IMG/VR virus record: IMGVR_UViG_3300037346_000270
Span: 1 to 39,610 of that record
Length of the DNA: 39,610 nucleotides
Reading direction: 5' to 3' (one strand)
From: a virus
Shown: piece by piece, positions 23,465-29,837 of the stretch
How the letters are laid out: the number at the start of each line of letters is the position of its first letter
How positions within the stretch are numbered: position 1 is the first letter of the stretch
The notes under the pieces: model-generated
What the model was told of the DNA's origin: nothing
The model's database searches: none
The model's input: only the letters and a program-made list of their open reading frames with translations
Translations under genes and position numbers: made by a program

Positions 23465-23890
23465 ATGACCAAAATACAATCTAAGATGATCACCAAAGAA
23501 ATCCCAGCCTTCCGAAAGTTCCTTGAGGCTCGCGGCTTCAAGTGCCGTGACGGGAAAGGCGACTGGCAATCTCTTCAGGTGCAGAACATCACTGACCGAG
23601 GCTGGAAGGCTTTCTGCCACAACGCCAAAGGTGTCGTTACATCGCCGGTCGAGTTCGACGCGCTTATTCAGCTGTTCCATGCTCCAGTTGATCCAGCGCC
23701 ATCGGTTGAGGTGGTTGACCGCCCAGCCAGCCACGACAGCGACCTGCTGGATGACTTCGCGATTGCGGCAATGCAGGCAATGGCTTCTGGATCATTTAAC
23801 GATCCGCTCGGCGATAAGCAGCTTGCCCTTCGCAGTTACGGCATCGCACTCGCTATGATGGCCGAGCGCGCTAAGCACCAGCCTAAGTAA
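23465..23890 (+). CDS. Hypothetical early protein, 141 aa
   Basis: ATG after GGGGAAATTAA. N-terminal part with KEIPAFRKFLEARGFKCRDG and WQSLQVQN suggests a small alpha/beta domain. The C-terminal part (LLDDFAIAAMQAMASGSF, then LALRSYGIALAMMAERAK) is helical and resembles a segment found in many phage early proteins. Function unknown. Confidence 0.68.
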   Translation: MTKIQSKMITKEIPAFRKFLEARGFKCRDGKGDWQSLQVQNITDRGWKAFCHNAKGVVTSPVEFDALIQLFHAPVDPAPSVEVVDRPASHDSDLLDDFAIAAMQAMASGSFNDPLGDKQLALRSYGIALAMMAERAKHQPK

Positions 23891-23900
23891 GGGGGTTGTG

Positions 23901-24041
23901 ATGACTGAATACGATCGGTGGCTTGAGCCAAACGATGATGGACTTGAAGAAATGGATGATGGGCTGACCGAGCAAGAGCGCCGACAGAAAGCATTCGATG
24001 ACTTCGATCCACCAGATAACGACTACGGCGGCGACCTATGA
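23901..24041 (+). CDS. 46-aa very acidic protein
   Basis: ATG preceded by GGGGG. The product is strongly acidic (TEYDRWLEPNDDGLEEMDDG, then FDDFDPPDNDYGGDL), which suggests a DNA mimic or a binding partner for a basic surface, as known for some phage anti-defence peptides; that is only an analogy. It is ATGA-coupled to the next gene. Confidence 0.65.
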   Translation: MTEYDRWLEPNDDGLEEMDDGLTEQERRQKAFDDFDPPDNDYGGDL

Positions 24042-24265
24042 GCAACCACGACAACGCAATGAAGATCATCGAGTCACGCTTCAAGCTGCTGGAGGCTGGG
24101 GATACCTCGGCCGTAGTCCACGCTGAGCTGTCGATGGCAATTGAAATGGCGCACTCCTGCGGGGTTATCAGCCTTGAGGAATATGACCCTCTTGTGAGGC
24201 GCCAGAATGCGATCTACAAAAAGCAAGATGCAGAATTCACCAAGTCCCGGGAGAAATACTTATGA
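24038..24265 (+). CDS. Small phage protein, 75 aa
   Basis: Helical: HDNAMKIIESRFKLLEAGD, then AELSMAIEMAHSCGVISLEE. Coupled by ATGA on both sides. The composition is typical of small early phage proteins that may bind host enzymes. No family recognised. Confidence 0.65.
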   Translation: MSNHDNAMKIIESRFKLLEAGDTSAVVHAELSMAIEMAHSCGVISLEEYDPLVRRQNAIYKKQDAEFTKSREKYL

Positions 24266-24738
24266 GCAAGATTCCAGCAGGTGCAACGCATACTTACACC
24301 GAATCAAGCGGTACGTCATTCCGCAAGATGTATGGCAGTTACTTGCTTGGATATGCGGACGGCGATTGGATTATTTTGAATAATCCCTCTTCCCATTGTT
24401 ATGTCCCAATCCAGGCTGAGCCGGAATGGGATGGCGAAGGGCTTCCGCCGGTTGGTATGGATTGTGAGTGGAAAGGAATAACAAGAAATGGATGGGCTAA
24501 AGTTTCAATCATTGCGCACGGAAAGGAGGAAGGTGATTTTGTTGCGATTGCTCAGGCTGAAAACGAAGTGGTGCTTGGCGCAAGTGATCAATTCAGATTA
24601 ATTCGAACCCCCGAACAGATCGCAGCCGAAAAGCGTGACGCCGCCATCAAGGAAATGCAGCGCCTCGTAGGCTCTTGCAACACTTTTCCTTTCGCTGAAC
24701 TTTACGACTACGGATATCGCCTGCAGGTGGAAAAATGA
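24262..24738 (+). CDS. Phage early protein with conserved WDGEGLPP motif
   Basis: A 158-aa protein. The middle, EWDGEGLPPVGMDCEWKG then VSIIAHGKEEGDFVAIAQ, and the end FRLIRTPEQIAAEKRDAAIK form a pattern shared by many phage accessory proteins of unknown function. A variable N-terminal part (FRKMYGSYLLGYADGDWIIL) precedes it. Coupled by ATGA on both sides. Confidence 0.7.
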   Translation: MSKIPAGATHTYTESSGTSFRKMYGSYLLGYADGDWIILNNPSSHCYVPIQAEPEWDGEGLPPVGMDCEWKGITRNGWAKVSIIAHGKEEGDFVAIAQAENEVVLGASDQFRLIRTPEQIAAEKRDAAIKEMQRLVGSCNTFPFAELYDYGYRLQVEK

Positions 24739-24920
24739 CAACTCCAGCAATCAAAACCCTGATCGACGAACAAGTCGAGTCAATGCCGCACTACTCAAGC
24801 TCTTCCGTGCCTCTGCATGAGGCGCTAGGCCTTCCGGCTTACATCAACGTATCAGCCATGCCTATCCGCATTGCTGTGACGCTTCAGGGTGGCGTGCGGA
24901 CAGTGGAATTGAGAAAATGA
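24735..24920 (+). CDS. Small phage protein, 61 aa
   Basis: Overlaps the previous stop by four bases and the next start by four. Sequence TTPAIKTLIDEQVESMPHYS, then LPAYINVSAMPIRIAVTLQG, likely a small beta fold. Function unknown. Confidence 0.62.
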   Translation: MTTPAIKTLIDEQVESMPHYSSSSVPLHEALGLPAYINVSAMPIRIAVTLQGGVRTVELRK

Positions 24921-25249
24921 ATGATCGTGAATTGTTGGAAATGGCGGCAAAGGCTGCAGGTATCAAGCCAGAAGGCTATGGGGTAAATGGAGTAGCTACG
25001 CGAAAAAATGGTCCATGCCTTGTTGGATGGTGGAACCCGATTAATGACGATGGAGATGCGTTTCGACTGGCGGCATATCTCCGGCTAGAAGTGATTCCCG
25101 GAAATCATGCTGGCGATGGGTGTAGCGTTAATTCAAGGCGCCATGAAATACCCGGAATTACTGTGTTTCGAGATAGTAAGGACATGGCCGAGCAAATGCG
25201 CCGGGCCATCTTAATGGCCGCAGCAGAGATCGGGAAATCCATGCCATGA
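24917..25249 (+). CDS. Phage sandwich-domain-like protein, 110 aa
   Basis: The start (NDRELLEMAAKAAGI) and the core GWWNPINDDGDAFRLAAYLR are the hallmark of a large group of phage proteins sometimes called ABA sandwich domain proteins. These occur in early regions of many temperate and lytic phages with no known role. ATGA coupling on both sides. Confidence 0.68.
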   Translation: MNDRELLEMAAKAAGIKPEGYGVNGVATRKNGPCLVGWWNPINDDGDAFRLAAYLRLEVIPGNHAGDGCSVNSRRHEIPGITVFRDSKDMAEQMRRAILMAAAEIGKSMP

Positions 25250-25422
25250 CCAAGCCCCAGCAATTCACAGTAGCCAGCCTTCAATCGCAAGGCTTCAAGA
25301 TCACCGAAGAACTCGCAACGGCCACTCGCATGGCCCGAGGCGCAGACCTACGCATTGTCATGTGCGATGGCACACAAAAGCGCGGCCAGCACCAGGGGCG
25401 CACTTACAAGAGGGATAAGTGA
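25246..25422 (+). CDS. 58-aa basic protein
   Basis: ATG overlaps the previous TGA. Reads FTVASLQSQGFKITEELATA, then ARGADLRIVMCDGTQKRGQH and a Lys/Arg tail. Basic and small, it could bind nucleic acid. Its TGA overlaps the ATG of the Lar-like gene. Confidence 0.65.
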   Translation: MTKPQQFTVASLQSQGFKITEELATATRMARGADLRIVMCDGTQKRGQHQGRTYKRDK

Positions 25423-25607
25423 TGAAAGAGCATAATCCAAAGCCATGTCCTGAATGCAATAGCACCGATCTTGATGTTGATAGCGCTCAAGGTGGAAGCT
25501 GGGTTCAGTGCTGCGACTGTGAATTCAAGGTTCAGCATGCTTGTTCTGAATCAGCAGTCGTAAAGCGCTGGAACAAGATTGATCGAACCGTAAAGGCGGA
25601 GTCATGA
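25422..25607 (+). CDS. Lar-like restriction alleviation protein
   Basis: A 61-aa protein from the ATG at 25422. It has a two-knuckle zinc ribbon, KPCPECNST then VQCCDCEFKVQHA, ending VVKRWNKI. This order (CPxC, CxxC, A..xWN) is that of the Lar family, small proteins that moderate type I restriction in favour of phage DNA. The actual activity of this member is not known. Confidence 0.75.
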   Translation: MKEHNPKPCPECNSTDLDVDSAQGGSWVQCCDCEFKVQHACSESAVVKRWNKIDRTVKAES

Positions 25608-25717
25608 GCCGCCAAAAACTCCGCCGCCTAGCGATACTTCGAGGCGGCCTGTACGCGACCTTGTTTTGGGTTGTCTTGGTCATGCTTTATGGTCTTGCTG
25701 ATCGTGTAGCTGGATGA
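25604..25717 (+). CDS. 37-aa membrane peptide
   Basis: ATG overlaps the Lar-like stop. A very basic start (SRQKLRRLAILRGG) precedes one membrane span (LYATLFWVVLVMLYGLA). Last gene before the second structured RNA. Function unknown. Confidence 0.6.
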   Translation: MSRQKLRRLAILRGGLYATLFWVVLVMLYGLADRVAG

Positions 25718-25726
25718 ATTTACAGG

Positions 25727-25755
25727 TTTACGGCGGACTGTTTGTTTCGTATAGT
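25727..25755 (+). promoter_or_regulatory. Promoter of structured RNA copy 2
   Basis: TTTACG (25727-25732) and TATAGT (25750-25755) are 17 bp apart and place the start near 25762, just before helix D1. The -10 and following bases (TATAGTTCG) equal those of the main rightward promoter at 22933. Confidence 0.65.
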
Positions 25756-25761
25756 TCGCCC

Positions 25762-25906
25762 TGTTGGAGAGTGTTAGACCTCGAAGACAAATCAGGATCG
25801 ACGGCTAATAGAGCCTTTTGATGTTCGCTGTTCCGGGATTGGTTGACTTGCCGTCGATCCAGGCCAATTTCGGAGTCTAACCAGCGAACAATCAAAGGGC
25901 TTTTTT
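25762..25906 (+). ncRNA. Structured leader/small RNA, copy 2
   Basis: Helices in the same order as copy 1. D is 25773-25779 with 25875-25881 (7 bp). C is 25795-25804 with 25851-25860 (10 bp, GGATCGACGG). A is 25812-25830 with 25882-25901 (19 bp, one bulge, one wobble). B is 25833-25842 with 25864-25873 (10 bp, two wobbles). Stem A is followed by TTTTTT and GTGGG. The ATG of the next gene is at 25921, with GGGAGAAGGG right after the U-tract. The bases of A, B and D differ from copy 1 but pairing is kept, which supports a real RNA fold. Function is inferred. Confidence 0.82.
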
Positions 25907-25920
25907 GTGGGAGAAGGGAA

Positions 25921-26244
25921 ATGTCGAATCAAAATACGCCAGTAGTTTTAACCGTAGCCGAGGGCTTCGAAGTTCAGATCACTCCTGAGATTTTGGCAAA
26001 AGCATTCTGGGCTATGCATTGTGGTCAGCAGGCTGATTTCCTTGATTCTCTTGGTGCTGAGATCGAAGCAGACCACGTCACGAACAAGAACAGCTACAGC
26101 TACGGCGAGCTGCAATGGTGCTACCTGAAAGACGAACTTCGCCAGCCGGGCCGCGAGCGCGCAAACAACGTACATATGGCCCTGTCCGCATTCGCCTTCG
26201 ACTTCTGGCCACAAAAGCAGAATGGCGCTCGGGAGGGCATCTGA
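25921..26244 (+). CDS. Hypothetical protein behind structured RNA, 107 aa
   Basis: The ATG at 25921 has a strong AGAAGGG site directly after the U-tract of the structured RNA; longer frames would run into that RNA. The protein starts SNQNTPVVLTVAEGFEVQIT and continues ILAKAFWAMHCGQQADFLDS, a pattern seen in other phage early proteins. Function unknown. It heads the recombination block, so the leader probably controls that block. Confidence 0.7.
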   Translation: MSNQNTPVVLTVAEGFEVQITPEILAKAFWAMHCGQQADFLDSLGAEIEADHVTNKNSYSYGELQWCYLKDELRQPGRERANNVHMALSAFAFDFWPQKQNGAREGI

Positions 26245-26245
26245 A

Positions 26246-26998
26246 ATGACTGACGATATGTTCAAGCCAAAACCGAACATGCGAATTTGGGATCAGGTCG
26301 AGAAGACAGATACCCGATACACCAAAAGCGCAAAGGTCGGCGGCCAGCAAATTACCGCGCTGAACGGCACGGCAATGATCATGAAGGCGACTGAAGTTTT
26401 CGGGCCTGTAGGCTTCGGATTCGGCTGGACTGTCCTTGAAGAGCGATTCGATAAGGGCGCCGAGATTTTCAGCGGTGAAGGTGATAAGCGCGTGAGTCTC
26501 GGCTATGAACTGAACCACACCGTTAAAATCAAGTTCTGGGCCGTTGTAGATGGCCAGCGCGGCGAGTTCGAGCAGTACGGCTGCACCCAGTACCTGTACA
26601 AGTCGAAGTACGGCACGACGACCGATGGCGAGGCACCCAAGAAGTCATTGACAGATGCGATCAAGAAGTCGCTTTCAATGCTCGGCTTCAGCGCTGACGT
26701 GTTCCTGGGTCTGTTCGATGACCAGAATTACGTCCAGTCGCTCATTGCCGAAGAGGCCATTGAGAATGCAGAGGACAAAGAGGCTGAGATCGCCCGCCAA
26801 GAAGCTGAGCGTCTCGCCTACATCAAGGGTCTGATTGAATCCATGAATGGCGCCCTGTCGCTGCGTGAGGCTACCAAGATTCACGATTCGGCAATCCGCA
26901 TCCTAACCGCTCGCAAGGATCAGGCGGGTATGCGCCGGGTAATCAAGGAGCTGAAAACCCTGACCGAAACCAAATTCAAAGTGGAGCAACCGCAATGA
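26246..26998 (+). CDS. Rad52-like single-strand annealing protein
   Basis: A 250-aa protein from the ATG at 26246, after GGGAGGG. The core (GTAMIMKATEVFGPVGFGFG, then CTQYLYKSKYGTTTDGEAPK and KKSLTDAIKKSLSMLGFSAD) matches the Rad52/Sak-like fold, in which the last helix block is conserved. A charged helical C-terminus follows. Such proteins anneal complementary single strands in phage recombination and replication. Gp157 and SSB genes follow, a usual partner set. Whether it is Sak-, Erf- or RecT-type needs a profile search. Confidence 0.72.
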   Translation: MTDDMFKPKPNMRIWDQVEKTDTRYTKSAKVGGQQITALNGTAMIMKATEVFGPVGFGFGWTVLEERFDKGAEIFSGEGDKRVSLGYELNHTVKIKFWAVVDGQRGEFEQYGCTQYLYKSKYGTTTDGEAPKKSLTDAIKKSLSMLGFSADVFLGLFDDQNYVQSLIAEEAIENAEDKEAEIARQEAERLAYIKGLIESMNGALSLREATKIHDSAIRILTARKDQAGMRRVIKELKTLTETKFKVEQPQ

Positions 26999-27558
26999 GC
27001 CAGCTTTACGCAATGACCAAGCAAATGCTTGAACTGTCGGCAATGCTTGATACGGACGACGAAGGCCTTAAGCAAGCCATTCAGGACACCATGCAAGGTG
27101 TCGAGGGCGAGTTCGGCAATAAGGCAGACGCTATTGTCATGCTGCGCCGAAACATCGAAGGCGACGTTCTGGCGATTGAGTCAGAGCTTGATCGCCTGAC
27201 CGATCTGAAGCGGGTCAAGAACAACAGCATCAAAGGCCTGACCGATTACCTCAAGCGGAACATGGAGGCAGCCGACCTTAAATCCATCAAACGACCGCTG
27301 TTCACCATCACCCTGGAGGCCGGCAAAGAATCGGTCGTCATTGATTCCGATGATGCGGTGCCTGACGAGTACGTCGCGGTCAAGGTTGCGTCCACTCCGG
27401 ACAAAAAGGCTATCGCGGACTTCTTAAAGAATCTGCGCGAGAAGAATGCCGAAGTCCAAAAGCGAATTGATGCGGGCGAGGACGCAGAGCATGAGCTGCA
27501 ACCTGAACCAGAATGGGCTCGACTGCAGCGCGGCGAAAGTTCACTACGAATCAAATAA
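26995..27558 (+). CDS. Siphovirus Gp157-family protein
   Basis: A 187-aa protein with the Gp157 layout: an N-terminal coiled coil (EFGNKADAIVMLRRNIEGDV, then DRLTDLKRVKNNSIKGLTDYL) and a C-terminal beta part (RPLFTITLEAGKESVVIDSD, then VPDEYV). In Streptococcus phages the family was linked to phage resistance, and it is found next to annealing and SSB genes. It probably helps recombination. ATGA-coupled to the Rad52-like gene. Confidence 0.85.
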   Translation: MSQLYAMTKQMLELSAMLDTDDEGLKQAIQDTMQGVEGEFGNKADAIVMLRRNIEGDVLAIESELDRLTDLKRVKNNSIKGLTDYLKRNMEAADLKSIKRPLFTITLEAGKESVVIDSDDAVPDEYVAVKVASTPDKKAIADFLKNLREKNAEVQKRIDAGEDAEHELQPEPEWARLQRGESSLRIK

Positions 27559-27567
27559 GGAGTTCAC

Positions 27568-28011
27568 ATGCCACAACTAACAGACATTGGCCGCATTGGC
27601 CGCGATACAGAGGTTCGATTCACTCCGGGCGGTGATGCGGTGGCAAACCTTGCCATTGCTTGCGAATACGGGCGCAAGGGGCAGGATGGAAAGCGCCCCA
27701 CGCAATGGGTTGACGCAACATTGTGGGGCAAGCAGGCGGAGGCTATGGCCCCGTATCTGGTCAAAGGCCAGCAGGTGTACTTCACCATCGACGATGCTCA
27801 TATCGAGACCTACAAAAAGTCAGACGGAACCGATGGGGTAAAGCTGACCGGCAAGGTAATCATTATCAAGTTTGCAGGCGCTCCACCTGGTTCGGAAGCT
27901 AGCAAGCCTCAAGCCCAGCGTCCGGCGCCCCAGCAGCGCCAAGCGCATCAGCAGCAAGCGCAGCAGCCTGCTCCTGACTTCGACAGATTTGACGATGATT
28001 TGCCTTTTTGA
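27568..28011 (+). CDS. ssb: Single-stranded DNA-binding protein
   Basis: A 147-aa protein after AAGGAG. An OB-fold covers the N-terminal 105 residues (IGRIGRDTEVRFTPGGDAVA, then WVDATLWGKQAEAMAPYLVK). A Gln/Pro-rich linker follows, and then the acidic tip DFDRFDDDLPF that recruits partner proteins. It protects single strands during replication and cooperates with the annealing protein. Confidence 0.93.
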   Translation: MPQLTDIGRIGRDTEVRFTPGGDAVANLAIACEYGRKGQDGKRPTQWVDATLWGKQAEAMAPYLVKGQQVYFTIDDAHIETYKKSDGTDGVKLTGKVIIIKFAGAPPGSEASKPQAQRPAPQQRQAHQQQAQQPAPDFDRFDDDLPF

Positions 28012-28029
28012 TGCGTTAAATCAATTTAA

Positions 28030-28048
28030 GGCCGGGGTCTTCCCGGCC
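28030..28048 (+). other. GC-rich hairpin after ssb
   Basis: GGCCGGG (28030-28036) and CCCGGCC (28042-28048) pair perfectly around GTCTT. No T-run follows, so it is not a standard intrinsic terminator; it may stabilise or process the mRNA between ssb and the next gene. Confidence 0.6.
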
Positions 28049-28074
28049 AACCACATCAACAGCAGGGCCTGATA

Positions 28075-28572
28075 ATGCAAAATCAAATAAAACTCAGCCA
28101 GGATCGCCAGAGCAGCCTTGACCGGGCAAAAAAAGAGTTCTTCAGTCATGGCGGAAAGGTGGAGGTTATCGGCTCTGAATTCCGATATGTTCCGATGCCG
28201 TCACGGAAAGAGCCAAGTCTGTCGAAAGAAGAAATCAAGCAGCGCGCACTGGCCGATAAGATCCGAGCGCTTGCGCCAGATATGAATCGGGCGGAAATCC
28301 AAAAGGAGCTGGGCATTTCCTACGAGCGCGTGGCCGGCATATGCAGGAAGTTTTCGATAACACCAAAGCAGGCCTCGGGAACGCACCCGAACAGCCGCAG
28401 GGTGACTCGAAACGATCCAGAGGCTGACCGCCTGATGGTTGAGCGCATCAAGGCCCTGGCAGAAATAGGGCTCAGTAAGAGCAAGGCCTTTAAGCAGCTC
28501 GGCATGGGTGCCTACAGGATGAACCGTCTGATTGATCTGAATGGCATTGTTTTCTCGGCGGTAAAAAAGTGA
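28075..28572 (+). CDS. Double helix-turn-helix protein, 165 aa
   Basis: Two helix-turn-helix-like parts are visible: MNRAEIQKELGISYERVAGI (about residues 64-83) and GLSKSKAFKQLGMGAYRMNR (about 137-156). The N-terminal 45 residues are variable. Such tandem modules occur in phage regulators and recombination-region DNA-binding proteins. The gene is the first after the ssb hairpin and may act on late genes, but this is a guess. Confidence 0.6.
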   Translation: MQNQIKLSQDRQSSLDRAKKEFFSHGGKVEVIGSEFRYVPMPSRKEPSLSKEEIKQRALADKIRALAPDMNRAEIQKELGISYERVAGICRKFSITPKQASGTHPNSRRVTRNDPEADRLMVERIKALAEIGLSKSKAFKQLGMGAYRMNRLIDLNGIVFSAVKK

Positions 28573-28644
28573 AACGCATAAGCACTCGGGTTGCCAGCCG
28601 GCGCCGACAATCACACCTCGACCTTCCAGCAAGCGGATTGAAAA

Positions 28645-28866
28645 ATGAACCTACCAAAGCGCACAAACCCCTACAGCATGATGGATGCCATTCTCATACT
28701 GATGCTCGCCTACCGATTGCACGGTACTGATGAGGCGATACGCGCCACGGCGCACAACGTCCGCGACAAGGTGGCCGCCCGCTGCCGGCCGGTAATCAAC
28801 CAGGTGATCCGCTGCAGCTCGCCGACCAAATGGGCAGAAAATATCTGCAAGGATGATTCGCTATGA
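28645..28866 (+). CDS. Small helical phage protein, 73 aa
   Basis: ATG at 28645 after a GGATTGA site. Reads DAILILMLAYRLHGTDEAIR, then VRDKVAARCRPVINQVIRCS. Mostly helical with a hydrophobic start, but not a clear membrane span. Overlaps the next gene by four bases. Function unknown. Confidence 0.6.
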   Translation: MNLPKRTNPYSMMDAILILMLAYRLHGTDEAIRATAHNVRDKVAARCRPVINQVIRCSSPTKWAENICKDDSL

Positions 28867-29207
28867 TCTCCGTAGCCAGGATCGGAAAGAAGAAGGCGCC
28901 GATGACCCAGAAGGAGAGATCCGCGAAGTCTGCTGAGAAGCGCAAGGCGCTGAATGAGGAAGAGCTTAGACTACGGGTTAGGCAGGGGACAAAGCAGGCC
29001 TTGGCCGATCTTATGGAATGGTCCGAGCTTGAGGAGCAAGGTGAAGCGCTTACCTTGATGATTCACCACCTGCATGCGCTGGGAAAGGACGGGGCGATTG
29101 CATTCCTAACACCTCCGCGACACATCTATCAAATCAGCGAAAGCGTGGCGCGGAAACTTGAGCGGGAAGGGCGCAAAGAATCAATGCTAATCGGCCTGGA
29201 CGAATAA
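28863..29207 (+). CDS. RHH-like phage protein, 114 aa
   Basis: Begins with a basic region (MTQKERSAKSAEKRKALNEE), then LRLRVRQGTKQALADLMEWS and EALTLMIHHLHALG, which resemble a ribbon-helix-helix domain adapted as in some plasmid and phage repressors. A C-terminal basic part follows. Its last 16 bases overlap the 5' arm of the predicted CAT tRNA. Last protein gene of the rightward early arm. Confidence 0.62.
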   Translation: MISVARIGKKKAPMTQKERSAKSAEKRKALNEEELRLRVRQGTKQALADLMEWSELEEQGEALTLMIHHLHALGKDGAIAFLTPPRHIYQISESVARKLEREGRKESMLIGLDE

Positions 29208-29266
29208 CCAGCTTGCGCCCGGCTCATAACCGGGGGAAGAGGGTTCAAGCCCCTACGGGCCTACCA
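29192..29266 (+). tRNA. tRNA-like gene, anticodon CAT (Met or Ile2)
   Basis: The anticodon arm CCCGG-CTCATAA-CCGGG (29218-29234) is perfect and gives anticodon CAT at 29225-29227. The T arm (loop TTCAAGC) is good, and an encoded CCA ends it. The acceptor pairs 6 of 7 (CGGCCTG with CGGGCCT), with the first pair mismatched. The D arm is poor and lacks the usual GG, and the 5' arm overlaps the preceding coding region. It may be degenerate. Confidence 0.55.
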
Positions 29267-29271
29267 GTTTA

Positions 29272-29344
29272 GCGGGTAAGCATAAGGTTTGCAGCAAGCC
29301 TTCCAAGCTTCGCGTGATGGGTTCGACTCCCGTTACCCGCTCCA
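29272..29344 (+). tRNA. tRNA-Gly (anticodon TCC)
   Basis: Acceptor GCGGGTA/TACCCGC pairs fully, the T arm (ATGGG-TTCGACT-CCCGT) is good, the D loop contains GG, and CCA is encoded. The anticodon loop CTTCCAA gives TCC at 29302-29304. The anticodon stem has one mismatch at its base and the D stem is short (3 bp), so it is somewhat unusual but probably functional. Confidence 0.75.
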
Positions 29345-29471
29345 GAGCAATACCTTTCGCGCAAGGCTAATGCGCACGTGACATTCCGGAGAGACGGAAA
29401 CAAGCTGACAATTCGCGAATAAGTCGAGTCAGAAGCGCCGACAGCTAAGAGTTCGGACTAAGCCTAAGATT
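29345..29471 (+). other. Non-coding stretch with several hairpins after the tRNAs
   Basis: No reading frame. Possible stems: GCGC/GCGC around 29360, TTCCG/CGGAA around 29385, GCTGAC/GTCAG spanning about 29412-29441, CCGA/TCGG near 29450. The pattern could be the 3' trailer of the tRNA transcript or a structured RNA ending at the adjacent terminator. The pairs are short, so confidence is low. Confidence 0.35.
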
Positions 29472-29489
29472 AAAACCTGGGGTTTTTTT
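29472..29489 (+). terminator. Terminator at end of rightward early arm
   Basis: AAAACC (29472-29477) pairs with GGTTTT (29481-29486) and is followed by TTT. It separates the tRNAs from the late genes. The remaining 107 bases to the next gene are AT-rich. No convincing sigma70 promoter is visible there, so late transcription may need an activator. Confidence 0.7.
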
Positions 29490-29596
29490 ACGCCCTAAGA
29501 TCGGGATAGCTGGCTAAATGACCAGATACCAAATCAATCCAATAATAAGCTAAACTAGTCCAAACACGGCCAATAACCAGCAAGAGGGTATTCAAA

Positions 29597-29833
29597 ATGG
29601 CATGGAACAAGAATTACTCGAAAGTCCGCAACGCCACATGGATCTGGTATCTGATGGCATTCGCCTGCTTCGTAATGGCAGTGAAGGCATATCCGGTTGA
29701 TGGCGGGTCGATGATCAGTTTTGTGTGGTGGGTGTCTGCTGCTACTGGCCTGACGTTCTCGGCGGGGCGGGCAAAGCGTAAGGCTGCTCGCGTCGAAGAG
29801 ATTGCGCGCATGAGCGGGTGGAACAAGGAATAA
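29597..29833 (+). CDS. Two-span membrane protein before terminase
   Basis: A 78-aa protein after AGAGGG. Two hydrophobic segments: WIWYLMAFACFVMAVKAY and MISFVWWVSAATGLTF, then a basic helical tail. It is the first late gene and lies five bases before the small terminase. It has holin-like size and topology, but its distance from the lysis cassette makes another role possible. Confidence 0.6.
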   Translation: MAWNKNYSKVRNATWIWYLMAFACFVMAVKAYPVDGGSMISFVWWVSAATGLTFSAGRAKRKAARVEEIARMSGWNKE

Positions 29834-29837
29834 CCGC

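Noticed and set aside
29345-29489. A further copy of the structured RNA after the tRNAs
   Set aside because: It ends in a T-run but has none of the conserved helices or spacers of the two real copies.
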